Assembly (NCBI RefSeq): GCF_008929045.1
Contig: NZ_VFAH01000001.1
Coordinates: 62,001-126,000 of the forward strand
Direction: 5' to 3'
DNA: 64,000 bases
DNA from: Noviherbaspirillum aerium
GTDB taxonomy: Bacteria > Pseudomonadota > Gammaproteobacteria > Burkholderiales > Burkholderiaceae_D
Shown: one piece after another, positions 31,276 to 39,355 of the stretch
How the letters are laid out: each line of letters opens with the position of its first letter
Numbering within the stretch: the stretch's first letter is position 1
Translations under genes and position numbers: made by a program
Notes under the pieces: model-generated
Databases searched by the model: none
What the model was told of the DNA's origin: nothing
What the model saw: only the letters and a program-made list of their open reading frames with translations

Positions 31276-32838
31276 ATGATGAAAACATTCCGCCTTAACT
31301 TGAAACCCCTCTGCGTGGCGCTGCTTGCCGCCGGCTTCCTGTCCGCCTGCGGCGGCGGTGGAGGCGGCGACGGCACCGCACCATCCTCCGGCACGACCAC
31401 ACCGGGCGGTACGACTCCCGGCGGCACGACACCCGGCGGTACGACGCCCGGCGGCACCACGCCCGGCGGTACGACGCCCGGCACGACACCAGACACCACC
31501 ACACCAGGAGGCACCACTCCGGGCACGACCACCCCATCCGGCACACCGGCCCCGGTTCCTGCGACCGCCTCCATGGTCATGTCCTGCCCGGGCGGCGCGA
31601 GCGTGCAGTGCAGCGGCGATACCATCATCCGCACCGAAAACGGCGTTGCGCTGACCAGCTCCGGCGTACAGGCTTACGGCCGCTCCACCAGCGACCTGGC
31701 CAATCCGATCGTCGTCAGGACCGGAGCATCCGGCTTTGAACCGGCGTCCGGCGGCGTCGCCGAAATCCGCATCACCAAGGATGCCGACGCGCGGCCGTCC
31801 GCACCGATCGTCATCCTGCGCAACCTCGGCCTGACCTGGGACAACAAGGTCGACCGTCCGCCCATCGTCGAGACCTTCAATACCACCCAGGGACGCACCA
31901 TCCTGGCGGCGGACGGCACGGTCTCCTCCGCGGCGCTGCCGGGCCCGACCGACCTCGGCTATTACAACTTCGCAACGCTCGGCCCGGCCGCCACCCAGCT
32001 CAACTATGCGAACAACCGGTACTTCCCGCGCGCCGATCCTTCCCGCTGCGCGGCTGACGTCGTTCCCTGCCCGACCGCGGAAACGGCAGGCACGCGCCTG
32101 TCGCCGGGCGAGTGGAGAACAGGCAATGCCGCCTGGCCGGACAACCTCTATGCGAGCCGCCTGCATGAAGACGGCGACATCCACGCCGGCAACGCCACTC
32201 CCGGTTCGACGCCGGCATGGCTGGAAGGCGGAAACGGCATCGGCATCCCCTTCCCGGGCTCCAAGGGTTATCGCGGCTTCGACAACTGGAACCTGCGCTA
32301 CACCAATCTCGGCGCATGGGTGACCCAGGACACCGTGGTGATCGAGGAATGGGCGCGGGCCGGCGACGAGCACAACAAGAACCGCCGCGGCGTCGTCACT
32401 TACGGCGCGGTCACCGATCCGGCCACCGTACCGGCCACCGGCACGGCCACGTATACCGGCTTCTCCTACGGCTGGTATTCGCCCAACCGCGCTGCGGACC
32501 CCTCGGTGTTCCGTGGCACGGCAACAATCACCGTCAACTTCGCCACGCGCCAGGTCACGGTCGCGGTGCAGAACACCAACACCAACGAAGAACCCAGCGC
32601 GGTGGTGCCGGTTGCCTTCAGCACGACAGCCAGCATGGGCGCGGCCAATACCAATGTCGCCAATTACCTGACCGGCGCCGTCACCGCCGGCAACCTCAGC
32701 GGCGGCCTCGGCGGCCGTTACTTCGGGCCGGTCACCGGCGGCGCGCCGGCGGAAATGGGCGGCACCTTCCAGATGAACAATGCCGCGACCGGCCAGATGG
32801 TGGTGGGCGGATTCATGGCGGTGCGCCGGGTGCAATAA
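31276..32838 (+). CDS. Surface lipoprotein with Pro/Thr/Gly repeat stalk and TbpB-like C-terminus
   Basis: The 520-residue product has a lipoprotein signal peptide with lipobox LSAC (Cys25), then a polyglycine tract as in many surface-exposed lipoproteins. Residues 36-85 are a TTPGG/TPG repeat (15-bp DNA period), a likely flexible stalk. The C-terminal 100 residues end in GGRYFGPVTGGAPAEMGGTFQMNN, the pattern of transferrin-binding-protein-B-like beta-barrels. Such proteins are often exported to the surface by Slam proteins. No Slam or TonB receptor gene lies in this window. The middle 300 residues are unassigned. The start follows GGGAGAAA; an in-frame upstream extension (from 31096) lacks a signal peptide. 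Confidence 0.72.
   Translation: MMKTFRLNLKPLCVALLAAGFLSACGGGGGGDGTAPSSGTTTPGGTTPGGTTPGGTTPGGTTPGGTTPGTTPDTTTPGGTTPGTTTPSGTPAPVPATASMVMSCPGGASVQCSGDTIIRTENGVALTSSGVQAYGRSTSDLANPIVVRTGASGFEPASGGVAEIRITKDADARPSAPIVILRNLGLTWDNKVDRPPIVETFNTTQGRTILAADGTVSSAALPGPTDLGYYNFATLGPAATQLNYANNRYFPRADPSRCAADVVPCPTAETAGTRLSPGEWRTGNAAWPDNLYASRLHEDGDIHAGNATPGSTPAWLEGGNGIGIPFPGSKGYRGFDNWNLRYTNLGAWVTQDTVVIEEWARAGDEHNKNRRGVVTYGAVTDPATVPATGTATYTGFSYGWYSPNRAADPSVFRGTATITVNFATRQVTVAVQNTNTNEEPSAVVPVAFSTTASMGAANTNVANYLTGAVTAGNLSGGLGGRYFGPVTGGAPAEMGGTFQMNNAATGQMVVGGFMAVRRVQ
31405..31540 (+). repeat. 15-bp tandem repeat encoding GGTTP units
   Basis: In-frame repeats of about 15 bases (GGCGGCACGACGCCC and variants) encode Gly-Gly-Thr-Thr-Pro units, at least five in a row, then degenerate TPG copies. 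Such tracts can change length by slippage. Confidence 0.8.
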
Positions 32839-32915
32839 GGCAAGTCAACAAGTTAATAATAACGAGCCGACCATGCTGCGCGCCGCAAGGCGCTGCAGCG
32901 GCATGCGGCAACTCG

Positions 32916-32948
32916 ACCGCGGCAGCGCAAGCTGTCGCGGTTTTTTTT
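32916..32948 (+). terminator. Intrinsic terminator after the surface lipoprotein gene
   Basis: ACCGCGGCAGC pairs with GCTG(T)CGCGGT around a GCAA loop, followed by eight T (32941-32948). It is a strong rho-independent signal, 78 bases past the stop. Confidence 0.88.
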
Positions 32949-33059
32949 GCTCCGCCGCGCGCAGCCGCGCATGCCGAATCCCGCAATCGATCCCCGGCTG
33001 ACGTGTATGATTGGACGGTCCCGTTCGCCCTCCCCGTCATCGTGTCCGCTTCGCCAACA

Positions 33060-33491
33060 ATGCCGTCGACCATCCCGTCCCCGCCCGCCTTCGACCCGAC
33101 CCAGCTGCTGCTGCTGATGCAAGACGGCCAGCAGCAGAAGGCCCTCGTCTTCGACTTGCTCGACACCGTGCTGAAGAACGGCAGCGCGCCGCTCGATGCC
33201 GCGCTGCAGTCATGGCGTCAAGGCAATGCCGACCATGCGGCGCGGCAACTGCACACGGTGCGCGGCACGCTCGGCACTTTCGGCCTGCGGCGTTTCGCGG
33301 CGGCTTCGCTGGCGGCCGAACAGGCATTGCGTGCTCGGCAAGCCGGACAGCCCGAACCCGGGAACACGACGGACGCCGACCCTTCCGGGGACGGCATCGA
33401 CAGCCTGTTCGATGCCGCCGCGCAGGCATTGCGGGACGGCCTCGCCGACATGCGGACATGGCTGGCCGCGCAGCGTTTTTCCCTTTCTTGA
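33060..33491 (+). CDS. Hpt-domain phosphotransfer protein
   Basis: The 143-residue cytoplasmic protein looks like a single histidine-phosphotransfer (Hpt) four-helix domain. The motif LHTVRGTLGTFGLRRFA places the phosphorylatable His at residue 65, equivalent to the HxLKG of known Hpt domains. It has no receiver or kinase domain. Hpt proteins relay phosphate between hybrid kinases and response regulators; no such partner is adjacent, as the nearest two-component pair (39.4-41.3 kb) is a direct system. The start is uncertain, because GTG codons at 33003 and 33042 are in frame. Confidence 0.72.
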   Translation: MPSTIPSPPAFDPTQLLLLMQDGQQQKALVFDLLDTVLKNGSAPLDAALQSWRQGNADHAARQLHTVRGTLGTFGLRRFAAASLAAEQALRARQAGQPEPGNTTDADPSGDGIDSLFDAAAQALRDGLADMRTWLAAQRFSLS

Positions 33492-33600
33492 GCCCGTTTC
33501 CCTGCTGACGGCGGGGTCAACAGGCCCGGTCAAACCGGCAGGCCACATGCTTTTCGGCTTTGCGCTACACTCGATTTCCCCCTTGTGCCGAGATTCCGCC

Positions 33601-34818
33601 ATGCTGACTGCCACCCGCCCTCCGCAACTGAAAACCGTCCTGATCGCCAGCGGACTTGTCCTTACGCTCGCCATGGGCGTGCGGCACGGCTACGGTTTCT
33701 GGCTGCAGCCGATCTCCCAGGCCTATGGCTGGACACGCGAAACCTTCTCGCTGGCGCTGGCCTTGCAGAACCTGATGTGGGGCGTGTTCGCTCCCTTCGC
33801 CGGCATGGCGGCCGACCGCATCGGCACCGCCCGGGTGGTGCTGGCGGGCGCCGCCTTCTACGTGGGCGGCCTGCTGTGGATGGCCCTGGTCTCGCAGCCG
33901 GCCGCCTTCGTCATCGGCTCCGGCGTGCTGGGCGGCGCGGCGCTGGCCTGTACCGCATTCGGCGCGGTCAGCGGCATCATCGGCCGCACCGCTCCGGAAG
34001 CGCGGCGCTCCTGGGCCTTCGGCATTTCCTCCGCGGCCAGCTCCTTCGGCCAGTTCGTGATGATGCCGGTCGAGCAGCAGCTGATCGCCCAGGCCGGCTG
34101 GCAGAACGCCTTCTACATCCTTGCCGCGATGGTGGCGCTGGTGATGGTGCCGATGGCCTTCTTCCTGCGTGAAGTGCCGGCGGAAAAATCGGCCGGCAGC
34201 GAGCAGAGCATCATGGAAGCCACCCGCGAAGCCTTCGCCTACCGGCCCTTCCTGCTGCTGGTGGCGGGTTACTTCGTCTGCGGCTTCCAGGTGGTGTTCA
34301 TCGGCGTGCACATGCCCTCCTACCTGAAGGACAAGGGCATCATGGACCCGAACGTCGCCGTGATGGCGCTGGCGCTGATCGGCCTGTTCAACATCTTCGG
34401 TTCCTACTATGCCGGCAAGCTCGGCGGCAAGCTGCCCAAGCGCTACCTGCTGTCCTCCATCTACTTCACCCGCGCGATCGTGATTTCGCTGTTCCTGCTG
34501 GCGCCGCTGACGCCGCTCTCGGTGTATGTGTTCGCCTGCGCGATGGGCCTGCTGTGGCTGTCCACCGTGCCGCTGACCAACGGCGTGATCGCCGGCATCT
34601 TCGGCGTCAAGTACCTGTCGATGCTGTCGGGTTTCGTCTTCCTGTCGCACCAGGTCGGCAGCTTCCTCGGCGTCTGGCTCGGCGGCTACCTGTTCACGCT
34701 CGAAGGCAACTACAACACCGTATGGGGCATCACCATCGCGCTCGGCGTGTTCGCCGCGCTGGTGAACCTGCCGATCAATGAAAAAGCCATCGTGCGGCAG
34801 CAGCCGGCACTGGCCTGA
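33601..34818 (+). CDS. Major facilitator superfamily transporter
   Basis: This inner-membrane transporter of 405 residues has twelve predicted hydrophobic segments. The N-terminus (GVRHGYGFWLQPISQAYGW) and the loop GMAADRIGTARVVL fit the monocarboxylate/oxalate-formate-type MFS group, which exchange small organic acids, but the substrate cannot be assigned. The ATG at 33601 is chosen because it precedes the first hydrophobic helix; an upstream in-frame extension (from 33196) overlaps the Hpt gene. It is followed by a 47-residue peptide gene and an aminotransferase on the same strand, probably one operon, which might move a keto or amino acid. Confidence 0.9.
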   Translation: MLTATRPPQLKTVLIASGLVLTLAMGVRHGYGFWLQPISQAYGWTRETFSLALALQNLMWGVFAPFAGMAADRIGTARVVLAGAAFYVGGLLWMALVSQPAAFVIGSGVLGGAALACTAFGAVSGIIGRTAPEARRSWAFGISSAASSFGQFVMMPVEQQLIAQAGWQNAFYILAAMVALVMVPMAFFLREVPAEKSAGSEQSIMEATREAFAYRPFLLLVAGYFVCGFQVVFIGVHMPSYLKDKGIMDPNVAVMALALIGLFNIFGSYYAGKLGGKLPKRYLLSSIYFTRAIVISLFLLAPLTPLSVYVFACAMGLLWLSTVPLTNGVIAGIFGVKYLSMLSGFVFLSHQVGSFLGVWLGGYLFTLEGNYNTVWGITIALGVFAALVNLPINEKAIVRQQPALA

Positions 34819-34833
34819 CCTCCGGAGCCTGTC

Positions 34834-34977
34834 ATGAACACCAGTGCCTTGCGTTCCCGCCTGCTCCGCCTGCTGTTCGGCGTGGTGCTGGCGGCGGTGC
34901 TGGCGCTGGCCTTCATCGGTTACCTGCGCCCCTCCTTCGTCTTCGATCTCGCCAACCGCATCATCCTATGCTTCTGA
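34834..34977 (+). CDS. Small single-pass membrane protein (47 residues)
   Basis: This reading frame encodes 47 residues starting MNTSALRSRLLRLLFG. It has a basic N-terminus, one hydrophobic helix of about 18 residues (roughly 14-31) and a short tail ending LANRIILCF. It starts 15 bases after the MFS stop and overlaps the aminotransferase start by 10 bases, so coupled translation is likely. CTCCGGAGC precedes the ATG. I know no family for it. The fit between two operon genes supports it being real, perhaps an accessory peptide of the transporter. Confidence 0.6.
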   Translation: MNTSALRSRLLRLLFGVVLAAVLALAFIGYLRPSFVFDLANRIILCF

Positions 34978-36176
34978 ATTCGCCTGCATCACCTTCCGCA
35001 CGCGACGTCGTGCAAAGCCTGGGCGCGTCGCGCATCCGTGAAGTCGCCAATGCCGGCATCGGCATGGAAGGCGTGCTGCCGTTCTGGTTCGGCGAGCCCG
35101 ACCAGGAAACGCCGGCCTTCATCCGCGACGCCGCCAAGCAGGCGCTCGATGCGGGCGACACTTTCTATACCCACAACTTCGGCATTGCGCCGCTGCGCGA
35201 AGCGATTGCGAACTATGTCTCCGCGCTGCACGGTCAGCTCGACGTGAACCGCGTGGCGGTCACCTCTTCCGGCGTATCCGCGCTGATGCTGCTGTCGCAG
35301 CTGATCATCAATCCCGGCGACCGCGTCGTCGCCGTCACGCCGCTGTGGCCCAACCTGGTTGAAATCCCGAAGATCCTTGGCGCCGACGTGGTCAAGGTGC
35401 CGCTGCGCTTCGGCCAGACCTGGGAGCTGGATGTGCAGCAGCTGCTCGACGCGCTCACGCCCGGCACCCGCGCCGTGCTGCTGAACTCGCCCAACAATCC
35501 CACCGGCTGGGTGATCGCGAAAGAGCAGCAGGAAACCATCCTCGCCCATTGCCGGCGGCACGGCATCTGGATTCTTGCCGACGACGTCTATGAGCGGCTG
35601 GTGTACGACGATCCTTCCGGCATTCCCGGAACAGCCGGCAAGCCGGCCTGCGCGCCGTCCTTCCTCGACCTCGCCCATCCGGAAGACCGCATCGTCTCGG
35701 CCAACAGCTTTTCCAAGTCATGGCTGATGACCGGCTGGCGCCTCGGCTGGGTGGTCGCGCCGGAACCGATGATGGCCGACCTCGGCAAGCTGATTGAATA
35801 CAACACCTCGTGCGCACCGGGCTTCGCGCAGCGCGCCGGCATCGTCGCCGTCGAACGCGGCGACGAGATCATTGCGCACACCGTCGAGCGCTACCGCGCG
35901 GCGCGCGACTTCCTGCATGCGCGGCTCAATGCCATGCCCGGCATCACCGCGCCGAAATCCAAGGGTGCGATGTACCTGTTCTTCCGCGTCGACGGCGCCG
36001 GCGCCGCCGACACCCTGGCGCTGTGCAAGCGGCTGGTTGTCGAGGCTCGGCTCGGCCTTGCGCCCGGCAGCGCCTTCGGTCCCGAAGGCGAAGGCTATAT
36101 CCGCTGGTGCTTCGCCAGTTCGCTCGAACGCCTGGAAGACGGCGCGCAGCGCCTCGAACGGTTCCTGACGCGCTGA
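34968..36176 (+). CDS. PLP-dependent aminotransferase, class I/II
   Basis: The 402-residue cytoplasmic enzyme has a fold-type I aminotransferase pattern: FWFGEPDQETP near the N-terminus, NSPNNPTGW in the cofactor-binding region, ILADDVYERLVYDD with the pyridine-contacting Asp, and SFSKSWLMTGWRLGW with Lys250 as the Schiff-base lysine. Its substrate is not identifiable; relatives act on aspartate, aromatic or branched amino acids. It overlaps the 47-residue peptide gene and probably belongs to the same operon as the MFS transporter. The PAP2 gene is convergent. Confidence 0.93.
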   Translation: MLLNSPASPSARDVVQSLGASRIREVANAGIGMEGVLPFWFGEPDQETPAFIRDAAKQALDAGDTFYTHNFGIAPLREAIANYVSALHGQLDVNRVAVTSSGVSALMLLSQLIINPGDRVVAVTPLWPNLVEIPKILGADVVKVPLRFGQTWELDVQQLLDALTPGTRAVLLNSPNNPTGWVIAKEQQETILAHCRRHGIWILADDVYERLVYDDPSGIPGTAGKPACAPSFLDLAHPEDRIVSANSFSKSWLMTGWRLGWVVAPEPMMADLGKLIEYNTSCAPGFAQRAGIVAVERGDEIIAHTVERYRAARDFLHARLNAMPGITAPKSKGAMYLFFRVDGAGAADTLALCKRLVVEARLGLAPGSAFGPEGEGYIRWCFASSLERLEDGAQRLERFLTR

Positions 36177-36191
36177 GACGCGTCGGCCTCT

Positions 36192-36941
36192 TCACGCCGC
36201 TGCCGCATCCCGGCTGCCCGGCAACGGCGGCTGCATCACCGCCGCAAGCGATACCGGCGGGAAGAAATGATACTGCAGCGCCATCGCCGTCCACACCAGC
36301 CAGGCTGACCAGATGTTGTGCGACATGAAATGCGCGCCGCGCATCATCTGCGACCATCCCATCAGCATTCCCATTGCCCATCCGGCGGCCAGCGCCATGC
36401 GCGCCCGGCCCGTATGCCTGTCGCGCCATGCGAAGTAAAACGCCATCAGGCTGAAGCCGCCCGAGGCATGTCCGCCCGGGAAGCAGTGTCCCGGCGCGAT
36501 GCCGGCGGGCGGCCGTTCAAACAAGTGATGGAAAGGCGCATAGCCTCCGTACTCCGCGACATCCCAGGGACAATGCATGGCGCTGCCCGTCTTGAGCATC
36601 GACACCAGCGTCGTGCTCAGGGCCATCGCGGCGAGTATCCACAGCAGGCGCCGCCGTTCACGCCCCCACTGCGGCAGTATGAAACCGAGCAGCACCGCGC
36701 CGCCCACACCGGCTGCCACCATGACCACCGCCAGCTTGAGGCCGAAATGCATCAGGTTCTGCAGCAGCGCGCTGTCGCGCAAAGGAAAGCCATGCGCGTG
36801 CGCGTCGTAGAACGGCGCGATCAGCGCCTGGTCGAGCGTGGTGAATTCAAACAGTGCCGCAATGAACGGCGCAAGCAGCAGCGGCAGCAGGATGCGCCAG
36901 TACCGGTGCCAGGCGGCGGTCGCGAAGGGAGGAGGAAGCAT
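36192..36941 (-). CDS. PAP2-family membrane phosphatase
   Basis: This integral membrane protein of 249 residues has about six hydrophobic segments and a variant of the PAP2 acid phosphatase site. The first motif reads K...MHCPWD in place of K-x6-RP, the second CFPGGHASGGF and the third RGAHFMSHNIWS. This CPW variant occurs in lipid-phosphate phosphatases of the LpxT/YeiU type, which act on undecaprenyl pyrophosphate or lipid A at the periplasmic face. I start at MLPPPFATAAW, since the upstream in-frame sequence (from 37142) is not membrane-like. AGGAGG lies in the 37142-36941 stretch but not at the right distance from an earlier ATG. Confidence 0.85.
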   Translation of the reverse strand: MLPPPFATAAWHRYWRILLPLLLAPFIAALFEFTTLDQALIAPFYDAHAHGFPLRDSALLQNLMHFGLKLAVVMVAAGVGGAVLLGFILPQWGRERRRLLWILAAMALSTTLVSMLKTGSAMHCPWDVAEYGGYAPFHHLFERPPAGIAPGHCFPGGHASGGFSLMAFYFAWRDRHTGRARMALAAGWAMGMLMGWSQMMRGAHFMSHNIWSAWLVWTAMALQYHFFPPVSLAAVMQPPLPGSRDAAAA

Positions 36942-37347
36942 CCGCGGATCCCGGAAGTGAAGACATGCGCAGTATAAGCAGGCGCTGTGATGCCGGACTG
37001 GGCTTTGTGTGATGGATTTGTGAATCGGGGCGCTTGCTCGCGGTTCAGCCGGCTGCAGGTGCTTCTTGATCTCGCCCGGATCTGCATGTCTTTCCCGGAC
37101 GGATCGCAGCCGTACATGGAACCGCGCGCCCCGGCTTGACACTCATGCTTGCATTGCTTGATTGAAACGCTGTCGCCGGCGGCGACGCTTCGAACAAGCC
37201 GGCGGGCCCATACCGGCGTACATGGGCAAAGCATCGCTGAGATGAGCTCAGCGTAACCAATCCAGACCCTTTCGGGCCTGGAAATGCGCCACCTTCACGA
37301 TAGAACGCGAGCCACAACCTTATCGATCATCTTTCAGGAGAACACCA
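36942..37347. other. Gene-free region before the serpin gene
   Basis: No gene is supported in these 406 bases. A weak candidate promoter for the serpin gene starts with TTGACA at 37136-37141, but I find no good -10. A short hairpin (CCAG-CCC / GGG-CTGG) lies at 37262-37281. I looked for hrp-type boxes and saw none that convinces. Confidence 0.4.
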
Positions 37348-39288
37348 ATGACTGCCATTTCCAGCCGGCCTGTATCGCCTTCGCCCATCATGCCGGCAGC
37401 AACGACATCTACGCATGCCGGTGCTGCCGACACGGTCATGGACCAGGCCATCAAAATTTTCAAAGAAGTTTATCTGCAAGAGGGCGGGTCAAAACATGTC
37501 GCCAAAGAGAAAGAGAAAGCGGAAGCGTTTTTATGCACACAGGGCATTTCCCGGTCCTCCTCGGAATTTCAAACATTCTCGAAGAGCGTTCAGGACATAA
37601 CGCACAACCATGTCCTTGAGTTGGCAAAGAAAATGATTGACGACCCTGTTCCACCCGGAACCACGGCCGAACAACGCGTGCACAAAGCAACGTGCCTGTT
37701 ATTACAACATTCCATAAGCAAGGGACATCCGATTGCTGTGGCGTTTTATGATTATGCTGACAGTCAGGGAAAGACAACTCCTTATCTCAATGAGGCGCTC
37801 AAGCCCGATCGAAGCCCCGAGCCGGGGCGAAACGCCATAATGGCGCATATTGGCCGCAATCCAACAGTCAATTCCTCCAAAACGGAGCGGCGCAGCACAG
37901 AAGCACCTCATGTGCCGTCGCTTCCGCCGCCGACGATGAAATTCGGAAATCAATGGTCTGCCAACATAACAGTCAATTCCTCCAAAACGGAGCGGCCCAG
38001 CACAGAAGCACCTCATGTGCCGTCGCTTCCGCCGCCGAAGATGAAATTCGGAAGCAAATGGTCTGCCAACATGCCTGATCCAGCCAGGACGCTGTCGCCG
38101 GAAATTCCCGCCGCATGGAACCTGACGCTGGCAATGATGGGCAAAGTCGATTTGCCGAGAGGCAGTAATCACGCCTTCATGCCCGGCAGCATCCTGCAGC
38201 AAGCGGTTTATCTCGCCATGCTTTCCGCTGGTGAAGGCAGAGCGGAGCTGTTTCGCCTGCTCGGTTTGAAAAACGGCGACATCAATGCGCAGCTGGATCT
38301 GATTGCAAGGAATACGGCCTTGAGCGTTGATGACTTGAGCCATATTTTCGGCACCGGCAGTTCATTATGGATTCACGACACGGATGCCGGGAATGCAAAG
38401 TCGACGCTTCCGCTATTCAAGTGCCAGGACCAGATGCGTGAACTCGGCCTGCACATGGATGTGGCGGACCTTCGGAAGAGTCCCGAGGTCGTCAACCAAT
38501 GGGCGAACGAAAAAACGGGCGGAAAAATTTCCACCCTGCTCGATGCAAGCGAACTGAGTAACGCAGATTTTGCCCTGACTTCCTTCAATCAATTCAAGGC
38601 CAAATGGAAAACGGCTTTCGAGCCCGCTACCGAGCCGTTGATGTTCACGAACTCCCTCGGCAAAGTGAAAGCAGTCGATGGAATGCAGCATCAACGCATC
38701 AGTATCCCGGCGTTCGAAGGACCGAATTTTCAATGTTTTGCCCTGCCCTATGACGCCGGCGGCCTTGATGTCAGGGCGGCTGTTTTTCTTCCGCATAAAG
38801 GCACGCCGGTTGATGAACTCTATCGGCAGCTGTCATCGGGAACGGATGGAGGCGCATCGAATTCATTGCCTGCCCACCTGGCACAGCTGGGGCGTATCCA
38901 GGAAACGTCCTGCCGGGTTACGATGCCGGCATTCCTGTCGGAGTCGCAGACCGACGTCCGGAATACTTTGTGCAACTTGGAAGCCGATGCCCTGTTCAAT
39001 CCCAGGAAAACGAACTTCAGCCCCATTTTCGGCGAAGGGAACAGACCCCATGTGGAACTGGCGGTCATGAAGGACAAGACCGCCATCAAATTCGACCGGG
39101 AAGGCACCGAGGCCGTCAGTGCGGCAGCGAGCGTAGGCAGCGCGCGCAGTTCAATACCCGTGCTTAAGGTTGACCGACCCTTCATGGTGGTGATCTATAC
39201 CGCCTTTGGCGCTGACGACATTAAGGACAAACTCTTCCCATGGCCGCTCGCAGTCACCATGGTGAACGATCCCGGCTCATCGAAGTAA
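37348..39288 (+). CDS. Serpin-family protease inhibitor with long N-terminal extension
   Basis: The 646-residue protein is a serpin fold in its C-terminal 400 residues. Conserved segments include VNQWANEKTGGKISTLLD, the strand around FNQFKAKWKTAFEP, SIPAFEGPNFQCFALPY and the end VDRPFMVVI. The hinge of the reactive-centre loop reads EGTEAVSAAASVG, as in inhibitory serpins. Counting Gly586 as P15 puts Arg600 at P1 and Ser601 at P1', predicting inhibition of trypsin-like proteases. The first 230 residues are not serpin: a Ser/Pro-rich start, a helical part and two 35-residue repeats. No signal peptide is visible. AGGAG precedes the ATG. Base use is more AT-rich than in the neighbours, suggesting transfer. 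Confidence 0.85.
   Translation: MTAISSRPVSPSPIMPAATTSTHAGAADTVMDQAIKIFKEVYLQEGGSKHVAKEKEKAEAFLCTQGISRSSSEFQTFSKSVQDITHNHVLELAKKMIDDPVPPGTTAEQRVHKATCLLLQHSISKGHPIAVAFYDYADSQGKTTPYLNEALKPDRSPEPGRNAIMAHIGRNPTVNSSKTERRSTEAPHVPSLPPPTMKFGNQWSANITVNSSKTERPSTEAPHVPSLPPPKMKFGSKWSANMPDPARTLSPEIPAAWNLTLAMMGKVDLPRGSNHAFMPGSILQQAVYLAMLSAGEGRAELFRLLGLKNGDINAQLDLIARNTALSVDDLSHIFGTGSSLWIHDTDAGNAKSTLPLFKCQDQMRELGLHMDVADLRKSPEVVNQWANEKTGGKISTLLDASELSNADFALTSFNQFKAKWKTAFEPATEPLMFTNSLGKVKAVDGMQHQRISIPAFEGPNFQCFALPYDAGGLDVRAAVFLPHKGTPVDELYRQLSSGTDGGASNSLPAHLAQLGRIQETSCRVTMPAFLSESQTDVRNTLCNLEADALFNPRKTNFSPIFGEGNRPHVELAVMKDKTAIKFDREGTEAVSAAASVGSARSSIPVLKVDRPFMVVIYTAFGADDIKDKLFPWPLAVTMVNDPGSSK
37864..38073 (+). repeat. 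105-bp tandem duplication in the serpin extension
   Basis: Two adjacent 105-bp units (37864-37968 and 37969-38073) differ at only a handful of bases and encode 35-residue repeats (TVNSSKTER-STEAPHVP...). The near identity indicates recent duplication. Confidence 0.93.
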
Positions 39289-39355
39289 GCGCCTGGAAAA
39301 CGACAGTCCTGGACGGTTCCGGCCAGCTGCCTTCGGCAAGGTTTCGGCACATCCC

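Noticed and set aside
37136-37170. Promoter with TTGACA before the serpin gene
   Set aside because: No acceptable -10 box at 16-18 bases; it could be chance.
36942-37347. hrp or PIP-type boxes upstream of the serpin
   Set aside because: TTCG occurs but not with the required spacing to a second TTCG, so there is no support for type III control.
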